5,268 nt of DNA. Source: Halothiobacillus neapolitanus (GTDB lineage Bacteria > Pseudomonadota > Gammaproteobacteria > Halothiobacillales > Halothiobacillaceae). The stretch lies in assembly GCA_020721485.1 (NCBI GenBank), contig DYMR01000052.1, positions 6,242 through 11,509 of the forward strand, given 5' to 3'. Of the stretch, positions 1 to 5,248 are shown one piece after another. Position numbers and translations under genes: made by a program. The notes under the pieces were generated by a model. That model had not been told where the DNA came from. It did not search any database and was given only the letters and a program-made list of their open reading frames with translations. Within the stretch, counting starts at the first letter, position 1, and every line of letters begins with the position of its first letter.

Positions 1-53
1 CGCCGGTCACGCGGGGTTCTGGTTAGCCATCAGACGCTTAGATTGGCAAAACC

Positions 54-83
54 TTGACAGTCTTAGCCGCCGGGTGGCATGAT
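54..83 (+). promoter_or_regulatory. Possible sigma70-type promoter upstream of the phosphatase
   Basis: A perfect -35 hexamer TTGACA lies at 54-59. It is followed after 18 bases by CATGAT at 78-83, which matches the -10 consensus at four of six positions. The spacing is one base longer than optimal and there is no extended -10. It would drive the phosphatase gene with a long leader. The match is by eye and chance cannot be excluded. Confidence 0.3.
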
Positions 84-169
84 CGAAACCCAAATTTATC
101 TACACACCCTCTCATGGGGCACTCCTGTCGTGGGTCGGCTGTGTTCAGCGCCCTCGCGCATCGCCCGGA

Positions 170-223
170 TGACTCAATCGAAAGAATCGACCCTCGTAAA
201 GAATCGATCTTTTGACTCAATCG
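170..223. repeat. Short direct repeats with an operator-like palindrome
   Basis: TGACTCAATCG occurs at 170-180 and again at 213-223. AAAGAATCGA occurs at 181-190 and 198-207. AATCGA occurs three times (176-181, 185-190, 202-207). The second AAAGAATCGA belongs to an imperfect palindrome, AAAG-A-ATCGAT-CTTT (198-212), with one bulged A. The density of related motifs within 54 bases, just upstream of the phosphatase gene, is what regulator binding sites can look like. No regulator is identified. Confidence 0.4.
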
Positions 224-298
224 GCACGCAGCCGGTGGTTTTCCGGTGGAATCCTGATTGGCGCGGGTGGTTTGCCCACTGATTGCTACAGATTATTA

Positions 299-1150
299 AT
301 GACATTATTCAAACAATTGCTGAATAACACGCAGGGTCGTGATTTTGTCGTGGGGGATTTACACGGCAATTTGGCGCGCTTGGAAAAGGCGCTGGAACAT
401 CACCAGTTTCGACCGGAAACCGATCGGGTCGTCGCCGTGGGCGATTTGATTAATCGCGGTTCCGATTCCCTGAATACCTTGCGTTTACTGTCCGAACCGT
501 GGTTTTTTTCCGTGGCGGGCAATCATGAGCGTCTGTTAAGCCAGCATCGGCAGGCCTTGTTGCAGCGCCAACTGGAAGCGCCCGCCCGCCAGCGCCTGAA
601 AACGGCGGGTGCCGAGTGGCTGTTGGATGCCTACGATGGCTTGAATGACGACAAGTGGGCGGATTTAATTACCGAAATCCTGAACCTTATCAGTCAGATG
701 CCGTTGATGATCCAGATTGGTAATGGCGCGCGCGCGGTGGGCGTGGTGCATGCCGAATTGCCGGATTGGGAGTGGAGCCGCAGCGTGTCTCGGTTGGAGC
801 GCATTAAGAAAGTGCGCTTTTGGGATCAGTCGCGCGAAGAGCCGACCATTGAGCCAATTTTGTCTGGCCGCACGCAATTTCAGTCCCTATTGCGCGGCGA
901 TCATCAGGATCGAGCGGTCAACGGCATTGCGTGGGTCATCCACGGACACAGTATTTTGAACACCCCGCGTCGCGCGGGGAATCGGCTGTGGATTGACACG
1001 GGCGCGTATGAAAATCAGCCGGATCGCGGTTTATCGATTGTCGAAGTTGGCGAATATTTGACCGTGACGACCCATTTCCGAGATTTGCGTATTCGCACCG
1101 AGCGTTTTGCGCCGCATTATCAACCCCGTTTTTCTGTTGCCGTGAGTTAA
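299..1150 (+). CDS. PPP-family metallophosphatase (PrpA/lambda phosphatase type)
   Basis: A 283-residue cytosolic protein of the calcineurin-like PPP family. Relatives use two metal ions to dephosphorylate phosphoproteins (lambda phosphatase, PrpA) or cleave diadenosine tetraphosphate (ApaH). The three signature blocks are G19-D20-L-H22-G23, G48-D49-L-I-N52-R53-G54 and G74-N75-H76-E77. Later metal ligands are likely H151 (VVHAE) and H217 (HGHS), and WIDTGAY resembles the family's YIDTGA block near the C-terminus. I start at ATG 299 because D20, H22, D49, R53, N75 and H76 then match lambda phosphatase numbering exactly. A frame extension to TTG 212 adds 29 residues with no family resemblance. 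No good Shine-Dalgarno precedes 299. Two active-site positions are unusual: N52 replaces the usual Asp of VDRG, and Q177 (W-D-Q) stands where lambda has Arg162 (W-N-R). The fold is certain; the substrate is unknown and activity may be altered. Confidence 0.9.
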   Translation: MTLFKQLLNNTQGRDFVVGDLHGNLARLEKALEHHQFRPETDRVVAVGDLINRGSDSLNTLRLLSEPWFFSVAGNHERLLSQHRQALLQRQLEAPARQRLKTAGAEWLLDAYDGLNDDKWADLITEILNLISQMPLMIQIGNGARAVGVVHAELPDWEWSRSVSRLERIKKVRFWDQSREEPTIEPILSGRTQFQSLLRGDHQDRAVNGIAWVIHGHSILNTPRRAGNRLWIDTGAYENQPDRGLSIVEVGEYLTVTTHFRDLRIRTERFAPHYQPRFSVAVS

Positions 1151-1156
1151 ACCGCA

Positions 1157-1360
1157 TTGAAAACCGCATTGCATCGTGAGCTGGATGGATTATCTGCCAA
1201 TGAGCTCGAAGGATTGATTCAAACCCTCGACACCGAGTTGAGTAAACGCCAACGCACCGCCGCCCGTCCGCCGGATGAGCAAGAAATCGTGCAGGTGTTG
1301 TCTTTTGAACTCAAGCGCCATCGCAAACAAAAAGAAGAAGTGTTTAACCCCTTCGCCTGA
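1157..1360 (+). CDS. Small hypothetical protein, 67 residues, TTG start
   Basis: I do not recognise this protein. It begins at TTG 1157, 6 bases after the phosphatase stop and in the same frame, so it may be translated by coupling or re-initiation on the same transcript. A second TTG at 1169 is the alternative start. The two lie in a short direct repeat, ACCGCATTG (1151-1159 and 1163-1171). No in-frame ATG or GTG is available and no convincing Shine-Dalgarno is seen. The sequence is charged and probably mostly helical: a leucine-rich first half (ELDGLSANELEGLIQTLDTEL), a short R/P stretch, then a basic-acidic helix (FELKRHRKQKEEV). It has no signal peptide, membrane segment, Cys or His cluster. 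It could be a small cytosolic helical protein or a chance open frame. Confidence 0.45.
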   Translation: MKTALHRELDGLSANELEGLIQTLDTELSKRQRTAARPPDEQEIVQVLSFELKRHRKQKEEVFNPFA

Positions 1361-1379
1361 TCTTCCCAGCGATTTAACC

Positions 1380-1413
1380 GGCGGTTGAACAATGGTTTCA
1401 ACCGCCTGTCTTT
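1380..1413 (+). terminator. Strong hairpin, probable rho-independent terminator
   Basis: GGCGGTTGAA (1380-1389) pairs perfectly with TTCAACCGCC (1397-1406) around a 7-base loop CAATGGT, and a T-rich stretch (TGTCTTTGTT) follows. It lies 19 bases after the small frame's stop and before xthA, where a terminator for the phosphatase transcript would be expected. The T-tract is interrupted by G and C, so termination may be partial. An almost identical hairpin occurs at 5215-5241, so it may instead, or also, be a dispersed repeat. Confidence 0.6.
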
Positions 1414-1426
1414 GTTCAAAAATCCC

Positions 1427-1431
1427 AGAGG
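1427..1431 (+). promoter_or_regulatory. Ribosome binding site that sets the xthA start
   Basis: AGAGG at 1427-1431 lies 6 bases before GTG 1438, which is ideal spacing. It directly abuts the other in-frame candidate, TTG 1432, which is too close. This supports GTG 1438 as the start. Confidence 0.6.
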
Positions 1432-1437
1432 TTGCCT

Positions 1438-2220
1438 GTGCGGGTTATTTCATTTAATGCCAACGGGATTCGTTCGGCGGCCAGTAAAGGGTTTTTTGAA
1501 TGGCTTGATTCGCAATCGGCGGATTTTGTGTGCATTCAAGAAACCAAAGCCCAGCCAGATCAATTAACCGATGCGGTGTTTCATCCACCCGGTTATACCG
1601 CCGTGTATGTTTCTGCGGAAAAAAAGGGCTATAGCGGGGTCGCGCTGTATGCCAAAAATCCGCCGTTGCATATTCATCGGGGCTTGGGTTTGCCCGAGTT
1701 TGATGCCGAAGGCCGTTATGTGGCATTTGAGTATGCCGATTTGCTGGTGGCTTCGTTGTACCTGCCTTCCGGTTCGGCGGGCGATCATCGCCAGGCCTCA
1801 AAAGATCGGTTTTTGATCGAGTATTTGCCTCAATTGACCGCGCTGGCCGCCGAGGGACAAAAGCCGGTGATTCTCTGTGGGGATTGGAATATCGCGCATC
1901 GTGAAATTGATTTGAAAAATTGGCGCAGTAATCAGAAGAATTCGGGCTTTTTGCCGCACGAGCGCGGCTTTCTCGATACGGTGTTTAGCTCGCTGGGTTT
2001 TGTGGATGCGCAGCGGTATTTGCTGCCGGACACGGCGGTGTACACCTGGTGGTCGAATCGCGCCAATGCCTGGGCGAATGATGTGGGCTGGCGGATTGAT
2101 TATCAGATCGTTTCCCCCAGCCTTGCGCCCCGATTGCGGCATGCGACGGTGTATCGCGGCGAGAAGTTTTCCGATCATGCGCCGTTGATTATTGAGTACG
2201 CCCCCGTTGAGGTGGTTTGA
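1438..2220 (+). CDS. Exodeoxyribonuclease III (AP endonuclease family 1, Crc-like clade)
   Basis: A 260-residue cytosolic enzyme of the exonuclease III/EEP superfamily. Such enzymes cleave abasic sites in DNA and trim 3' ends during base excision repair, using a divalent metal. The catalytic set is complete: N7 (SFNANG), E35 (QETKA), D149 and N151 (GDWNIA), D221 (GWRIDY), D246 and H247 (SDHAPL). From GTG 1438 the protein starts MRVISFNANGIR, as family members do. The block IAHREIDLKNW with SGFLPHERGFLD closely resembles Pseudomonas Crc, a catabolite-repression protein of the same fold. In Crc, from memory, the catalytic Glu, the Asp/Asn of GDxN and the final Asp are replaced, whereas here all are present, so an active nuclease is expected. 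A hairpin lies upstream and no promoter is evident between it and the start, so expression may rely on readthrough or a promoter I cannot see. The gene converges with the GGDEF/EAL gene. Confidence 0.95.
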   Translation: MRVISFNANGIRSAASKGFFEWLDSQSADFVCIQETKAQPDQLTDAVFHPPGYTAVYVSAEKKGYSGVALYAKNPPLHIHRGLGLPEFDAEGRYVAFEYADLLVASLYLPSGSAGDHRQASKDRFLIEYLPQLTALAAEGQKPVILCGDWNIAHREIDLKNWRSNQKNSGFLPHERGFLDTVFSSLGFVDAQRYLLPDTAVYTWWSNRANAWANDVGWRIDYQIVSPSLAPRLRHATVYRGEKFSDHAPLIIEYAPVEVV

Positions 2221-2222
2221 CG

Positions 2223-2241
2223 GGGCGTTCAAATGACGCCC
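2223..2241 (+). terminator. Short hairpin just after xthA, weak terminator candidate
   Basis: GGGCGT (2223-2228) pairs with ACGCCC (2236-2241) around a 7-base loop, starting 3 bases after the xthA stop. There is no T-tract downstream, so it is not a classical rho-independent terminator. It could stabilise the 3' end of the message. Confidence 0.35.
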
Positions 2242-2289
2242 ATGGGTGAGCGGGGGCGGAATCATCGAGGGGCGCATCCATTGAGACTC

Positions 2290-2328
2290 GTCACCCCCAC
2301 CCCAGCCCTCCCCCCTCAAGGGGGAGGG
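2290..2328. repeat. Dispersed C-rich/G-rich intergenic repeat, copy 1
   Basis: A C-rich stretch (ACCCCAGCCCTCC) runs into a hairpin. The arms are 2306-2314 and 2320-2328, a perfect 9-bp stem around the loop CTCAA. A 35-base near copy lies at 2391-2425, and the two differ only by small gaps. Repeats of this kind are known between genes in many bacteria and are often mistranslated as protein segments reading SPLRGEGWG. Lying between convergent genes, it could act as a bidirectional transcription stop, though this is inferred. Confidence 0.75.
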
Positions 2329-2371
2329 GGTTCCCACCTTATAAAGTGGTAGCGGTAGATAAAGTGTGTCG

Positions 2372-2388
2372 CCCTTCAATGGGAAGGG
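2372..2388. repeat. Third hairpin between convergent genes, possible degenerate repeat copy
   Basis: CCCTTC (2372-2377) pairs with GAAGGG (2383-2388) around AATGG. It sits directly before repeat copy 2 and shares its C-arm/CAA/G-arm layout, so it may be a decayed copy of the same element. The stem is short and the relationship is uncertain. Confidence 0.35.
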
Positions 2389-2390
2389 GT

Positions 2391-2425
2391 GTCACCCCAC
2401 CCCAGCCCCCCCTCAAGGGGGAGGG
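2391..2425. repeat. Dispersed C-rich/G-rich intergenic repeat, copy 2
   Basis: Near copy of 2290-2328 in the same orientation. It has one C fewer in the first run and lacks the T and two or three C of the hairpin's left arm, so the stem shrinks to five perfect C:G pairs (2408-2412 with 2417-2421, loop TCAA). It ends 12 bases beyond the stop codon of the convergent GGDEF/EAL gene and may help end that transcript. Confidence 0.7.
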
Positions 2426-2437
2426 AGTTAGCCAGTT

Positions 2438-5053
2438 TTAAGGAACAGGCGGTAGCGCGGGCGGCGTGGTTAATTCCTGCCACGAGGCTTCTTGCCCGAA
2501 CCAATGCCCTTGCACCCAGGTGATGCCCGCCGCGCGGATGGCGGCCAGTTGCGCGGCGCTTTCGACGCGGTGGGCGATGATGGTGACGGCAAGCGCGCGT
2601 GCCAATCCCAATAGGCTGTCGATGAAAGCGCGGTCGCGGTCGATGCGTTCCCGGTCGGCCAGCCAGCTCGCGTCGAGTTTGATGAAATCCACGGCGTAGC
2701 GGCGCAAATGCTGGAATACCCAGTGGCCGGAGCTGGCATCGTCAATGGCGAATTTGAAGCCGAAGCTTTGGAGCGCCTCGACGAAATGGTCGAACAGGTT
2801 GAGGTCGGCCAGCGATTCCCGTTCGTTGAGTTCGAACACCAGCCGTTTGCGCTCGATGCCGAGGGCGTCGGCGCGGGCGGCGATGTCGTTCAAGTACCGA
2901 TCTTGCCGCACGGTGCGCGGTGAGATGTTGATGAACAGCAGGCCATCGCAATGTTGTAGCCGATCGGCTTGCAGCAGGCGCTCGGCCAGGGCGAGGTCGA
3001 AGTCGGCGATGACGCCTTTGCGTTCGAGCAGCCCGACAAATTCCCGCGCCACCAGCACCCGGCCGTTGATGTGCAGGCGGCCAAACACTTCCGCGCCCAC
3101 GCGGTGCAGCAGCAGTTCGTCGCCGGGGTCGCCCGGGGCGTTTTCGATGCTGAAAATCGGTTGGTAGTAGCTTTCCAACGCGCCGGCTGCCAACGCCGAC
3201 AGGACGGCGCGCTCTTCGATGACGGGGTGCGGCAGGTCATCGAGCGGCGCATCGCTTTCGGGGAAGGCGAAGCCATTTTTGCCGCTTTGTTTGGCGCGGT
3301 ACATTTGCGCATCGGCAATGGCGAATAGCCCTCGGGCGGTTTCGGCGTGTTGCAGCCCCATGGCGATGCCGACGGAGAGCGAGGCGCCCACGGTGCTGCC
3401 ATCGGGCGCGCGCAGGCGGAAGCGGCGCATGCGGGTCAGCAGCCGTTCGGTGACCATGACGCTTTCCTTCTCGCCGGCCTCGGGCAAAATCGCGGCAAAT
3501 TCATCGCCGCCGTAGCGCGCGAGAATGTCGCCGGAGCGCAGGCCGTCTTGCAGGGTTTCTGCCACTTGGCGCAAGAACTGGTCGCCGAAGGCGTGACCGT
3601 GGGTGTCGTTGATGGTTTTGAAGTCGTCCATGTCGACCACCAGCACGCTGAAGGCGTAGCCGTGGCGGGCGGCGCGGCCGACTTCGTACTCCAGCAACGA
3701 CCAGAACATGCGCTGGTTGTAGAGTTGGGTCAGCGGGTCGCGCGTGGCGAAAAATTCCAAGTCTTCGGTGTGCTTTTCAATGGCGCGCACGGAGCCGACG
3801 ACATTGAGCATGGTGGACAAAATCGACTCGATCACCAACTGGGCAATCGGTTGCTCCATGGCGGTATTGGGGACGATGACGCCGACCACGCCGCGCATCG
3901 ACGGGGTGTCCATCTCGATTTTTTTGATGCGCAGGTCGATGGTGGCGGGGTCGGTTAGGCGTTGTTTGGGTTGTTTTTCTACGCTGTGTTGGCGCGGAAC
4001 CAGCGCGGCCATGTTCAGCCCCAAGGCCGAGCTGATGGTTTGCCGCACCCGTTGGCTCACGCTGGCGGCCACGGCTTCATCGGGCGGATCGAACCAGAAC
4101 AGTTCGACGCCGGCCGGGCGATCCCCGACCACGAAGCCGGCGAACACCCCATGCACTTCGAGCACGGTGTTGATTTCGCGCAATAAATTGCACACATACC
4201 GACGCCAGTCGCGCACTACATCCGAGGTGATGACGAAGCGTTCGAGCAGGCGGATTTCAAATTCCAGCAAGTTGCGATCGACCGCCAAGTGGCGCATCCG
4301 ATCAGCAAATTGATCGACCGCGACCAGCACGCCATCCAGTTCGGTAAAGCCGATTTTGGCATCGGCAAAGCGCAGGGTGGATAAATCTTCAACCCGCTCG
4401 ATGCGCGCAATCGCGGTTTTCAGTTGCTGCAACGAGCGCCCCATTCGCCCGGACAGCAGCAGCGCGATGAGCAGGGCGACCAGCAGGGGAATCGGCATAA
4501 TCCACAGCATGCGATGCCAGAGTTGCTCATGCGCGTGCTCGGTGAGCGAGGCCACGGGCTGCGCGATCGAAAGCACGCCGAGCACATTGCCCACCGTGGC
4601 GTTGGTGTGGCAGGCGAGGCATTGGGTTTCGGCGATCAGCGGGCGGTCGTAGCGCACCAATCCCGCCTCCATTTGCACCTGCGCGTGGCCGGTTTTGAAG
4701 GCGGCCAACACGCCGGAATCGGGATTGGGTTGCTCGATCGGGCCGTATTGCTCGATCACGCGGCTGCCGCGATACAGTTCAATGCGCGCGCCATCGGCAT
4801 TGGACTGGGTGCGAATGGTGGTGAGAAACTCGTTGAGCTGCGCGCGTGTCCACCCTTGGCGCATGATCTGATACATCGCATTGAAGGTACCATCGGCGAG
4901 CGAGGCCGACATTTCCGTGGCCGATTGGCGCACCGTGCGATCAAACACATCCGCCGTGGCCCAATACATCGCGCCGGCTACGAGGAGCGATACCCCCAAG
5001 GCGGACGCCACAATCAATAAGCGAATAGAACCGAACCAATGGCGGATGCCCAA
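2438..5053 (-). CDS. Membrane GGDEF-EAL protein with periplasmic c-type haem motif
   Basis: An 871-residue inner-membrane c-di-GMP signalling protein. Domains in order: TM1 (~10-31); a periplasmic sensor (~32-182) with the haem-attachment motif C145-L-A-C148-H149; TM2 (~183-201); a HAMP-like linker (~202-255); a GAF-like region (~275-425); GGDEF (~430-597); EAL (~615-858). The GGDEF looks competent for making c-di-GMP from GTP: D474, N482 and G515-G-D-E-F519 are present, and an inhibitory I-site R506-S-G-D509 lies exactly five residues upstream. The EAL domain keeps E655, N709, E741, E744, D771, D772, K792, E831 and Q848. However, ExLxR reads EVFGR, DDFGTG reads DDASSG and AEGVE reads AHRVE (H828), so hydrolysis of c-di-GMP is doubtful. 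The start is TTG 5053, chosen for its Shine-Dalgarno; no other start codon is available upstream. CxxCH suggests one covalently bound haem and redox or gas sensing, which is inferred. It is probably monocistronic and converges with xthA. Confidence 0.93.
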   Translation of the reverse strand: MGIRHWFGSIRLLIVASALGVSLLVAGAMYWATADVFDRTVRQSATEMSASLADGTFNAMYQIMRQGWTRAQLNEFLTTIRTQSNADGARIELYRGSRVIEQYGPIEQPNPDSGVLAAFKTGHAQVQMEAGLVRYDRPLIAETQCLACHTNATVGNVLGVLSIAQPVASLTEHAHEQLWHRMLWIMPIPLLVALLIALLLSGRMGRSLQQLKTAIARIERVEDLSTLRFADAKIGFTELDGVLVAVDQFADRMRHLAVDRNLLEFEIRLLERFVITSDVVRDWRRYVCNLLREINTVLEVHGVFAGFVVGDRPAGVELFWFDPPDEAVAASVSQRVRQTISSALGLNMAALVPRQHSVEKQPKQRLTDPATIDLRIKKIEMDTPSMRGVVGVIVPNTAMEQPIAQLVIESILSTMLNVVGSVRAIEKHTEDLEFFATRDPLTQLYNQRMFWSLLEYEVGRAARHGYAFSVLVVDMDDFKTINDTHGHAFGDQFLRQVAETLQDGLRSGDILARYGGDEFAAILPEAGEKESVMVTERLLTRMRRFRLRAPDGSTVGASLSVGIAMGLQHAETARGLFAIADAQMYRAKQSGKNGFAFPESDAPLDDLPHPVIEERAVLSALAAGALESYYQPIFSIENAPGDPGDELLLHRVGAEVFGRLHINGRVLVAREFVGLLERKGVIADFDLALAERLLQADRLQHCDGLLFINISPRTVRQDRYLNDIAARADALGIERKRLVFELNERESLADLNLFDHFVEALQSFGFKFAIDDASSGHWVFQHLRRYAVDFIKLDASWLADRERIDRDRAFIDSLLGLARALAVTIIAHRVESAAQLAAIRAAGITWVQGHWFGQEASWQELTTPPALPPVP

Positions 5054-5214
5054 CCTGCGCTCCTTGGCGAATCGCTGCGAGGAATAAATTGAGGAAGAAT
5101 AAACGGAGCAAAGTAACCGTATATGGTATCCGCCAGTTTAGCGAAAAATACCCACTGACTTAATCAGGGTTTTTGCAGGGCATCAGAAAATCGTTATGTG
5201 TCAAATTTCTAATA
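5054..5214 (-). promoter_or_regulatory. Upstream region of the GGDEF/EAL gene, promoter not resolved
   Basis: This stretch is clearly more A/T-rich than the gene it precedes, as promoter regions usually are. The best pair I can find on the minus strand is TTAAGT (5163-5158), 17 bases, TAAACT (5140-5135), matching consensus at three and four of six positions. This is weak. No operator or riboswitch is recognised. Confidence 0.3.
5060..5065 (-). promoter_or_regulatory. Shine-Dalgarno supporting the TTG start of the GGDEF/EAL gene
   Basis: On the minus strand AAGGAG is followed after 6 bases by TTG 5053. This strong, ideally spaced site justifies a rare start codon. The next Met is residue 29, inside the first membrane segment, and would cut off the anchor. 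Confidence 0.75.
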
Positions 5215-5242
5215 GGCTGTTGAACAATGGTTTCAACAGCCT
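5214..5242. repeat. Second copy of the conserved hairpin (terminator-like repeat)
   Basis: AGGCTGTTGAA (5214-5224) pairs with TTCAACAGCCT (5232-5242), a perfect 11-bp stem around the loop CAATGGT. It matches the hairpin at 1380-1406 in 25 of 27 positions, with the same loop. The two changes (G1383 to T5218, C1403 to A5238) fall in one base pair and preserve pairing. It may be a terminator for a gene beyond the window or a dispersed structured repeat. Confidence 0.65.
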
Positions 5243-5248
5243 GTTAAA

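Larger units (their letters stand above)
1..298. other. Leader/intergenic region without a convincing gene
   Basis: No reading frame here has a recognisable motif, and the short frames on both strands look random. The stretch holds a possible sigma70-type promoter (54-83) and a cluster of short direct repeats with an imperfect palindrome (170-223). If the promoter is real, the transcript would carry an untranslated leader of roughly 200 bases before the phosphatase ATG at 299. I do not recognise a known riboswitch or small RNA in it. Whatever gene lies to the left ends before the window begins. Confidence 0.5.

Noticed and set aside
38..220. 60-codon minus-strand frame in the left intergenic region
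   Set aside because: No motif, no ribosome binding site noticed, and unusual composition; it overlaps the putative promoter and the start of the repeat cluster.
212..298. Extension of the phosphatase to TTG 212
   Set aside because: The 29 extra residues show no family resemblance, and the active-site residues align with lambda phosphatase numbering exactly when starting at 299.
1385..1413. Promoter for xthA using TTGAAC in the hairpin as -35
   Set aside because: At 17-base spacing the -10 would be GTCTTT, which matches the consensus at only one position.
1432..1437. TTG 1432 as the xthA start
   Set aside because: The Shine-Dalgarno AGAGG abuts it directly; GTG 1438 has 6-base spacing and gives the family's usual N-terminus.
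1798..2379. 193-codon minus-strand frame antisense to xthA
   Set aside because: Its N-terminal part (TPSPLRGEGWGGG) is the well-known false translation of the C-rich/G-rich repeat, and the rest is antisense to a certain gene.
2290..2425. CRISPR array from the repeated C-rich/G-rich units
   Set aside because: Only two clear copies, repeats differ by small gaps, no uniform spacers, and the unit matches a known type of intergenic repeat.
3347..3958. 203-codon plus-strand frame inside the GGDEF/EAL gene
   Set aside because: Antisense shadow of a high-GC gene; low-complexity Ala/Gly/His/Val sequence without motifs.
4424..5020. 198-codon plus-strand frame inside the GGDEF/EAL gene
   Set aside because: Antisense shadow with His/Arg/Gly-rich composition; the opposite strand encodes recognisable membrane and sensor segments.
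5199..5204. Perfect TTGACA on the minus strand upstream of the GGDEF/EAL gene
   Set aside because: No acceptable -10 hexamer lies 15 to 18 bases downstream, where the sequence is GC-rich (TGCCCTGC).
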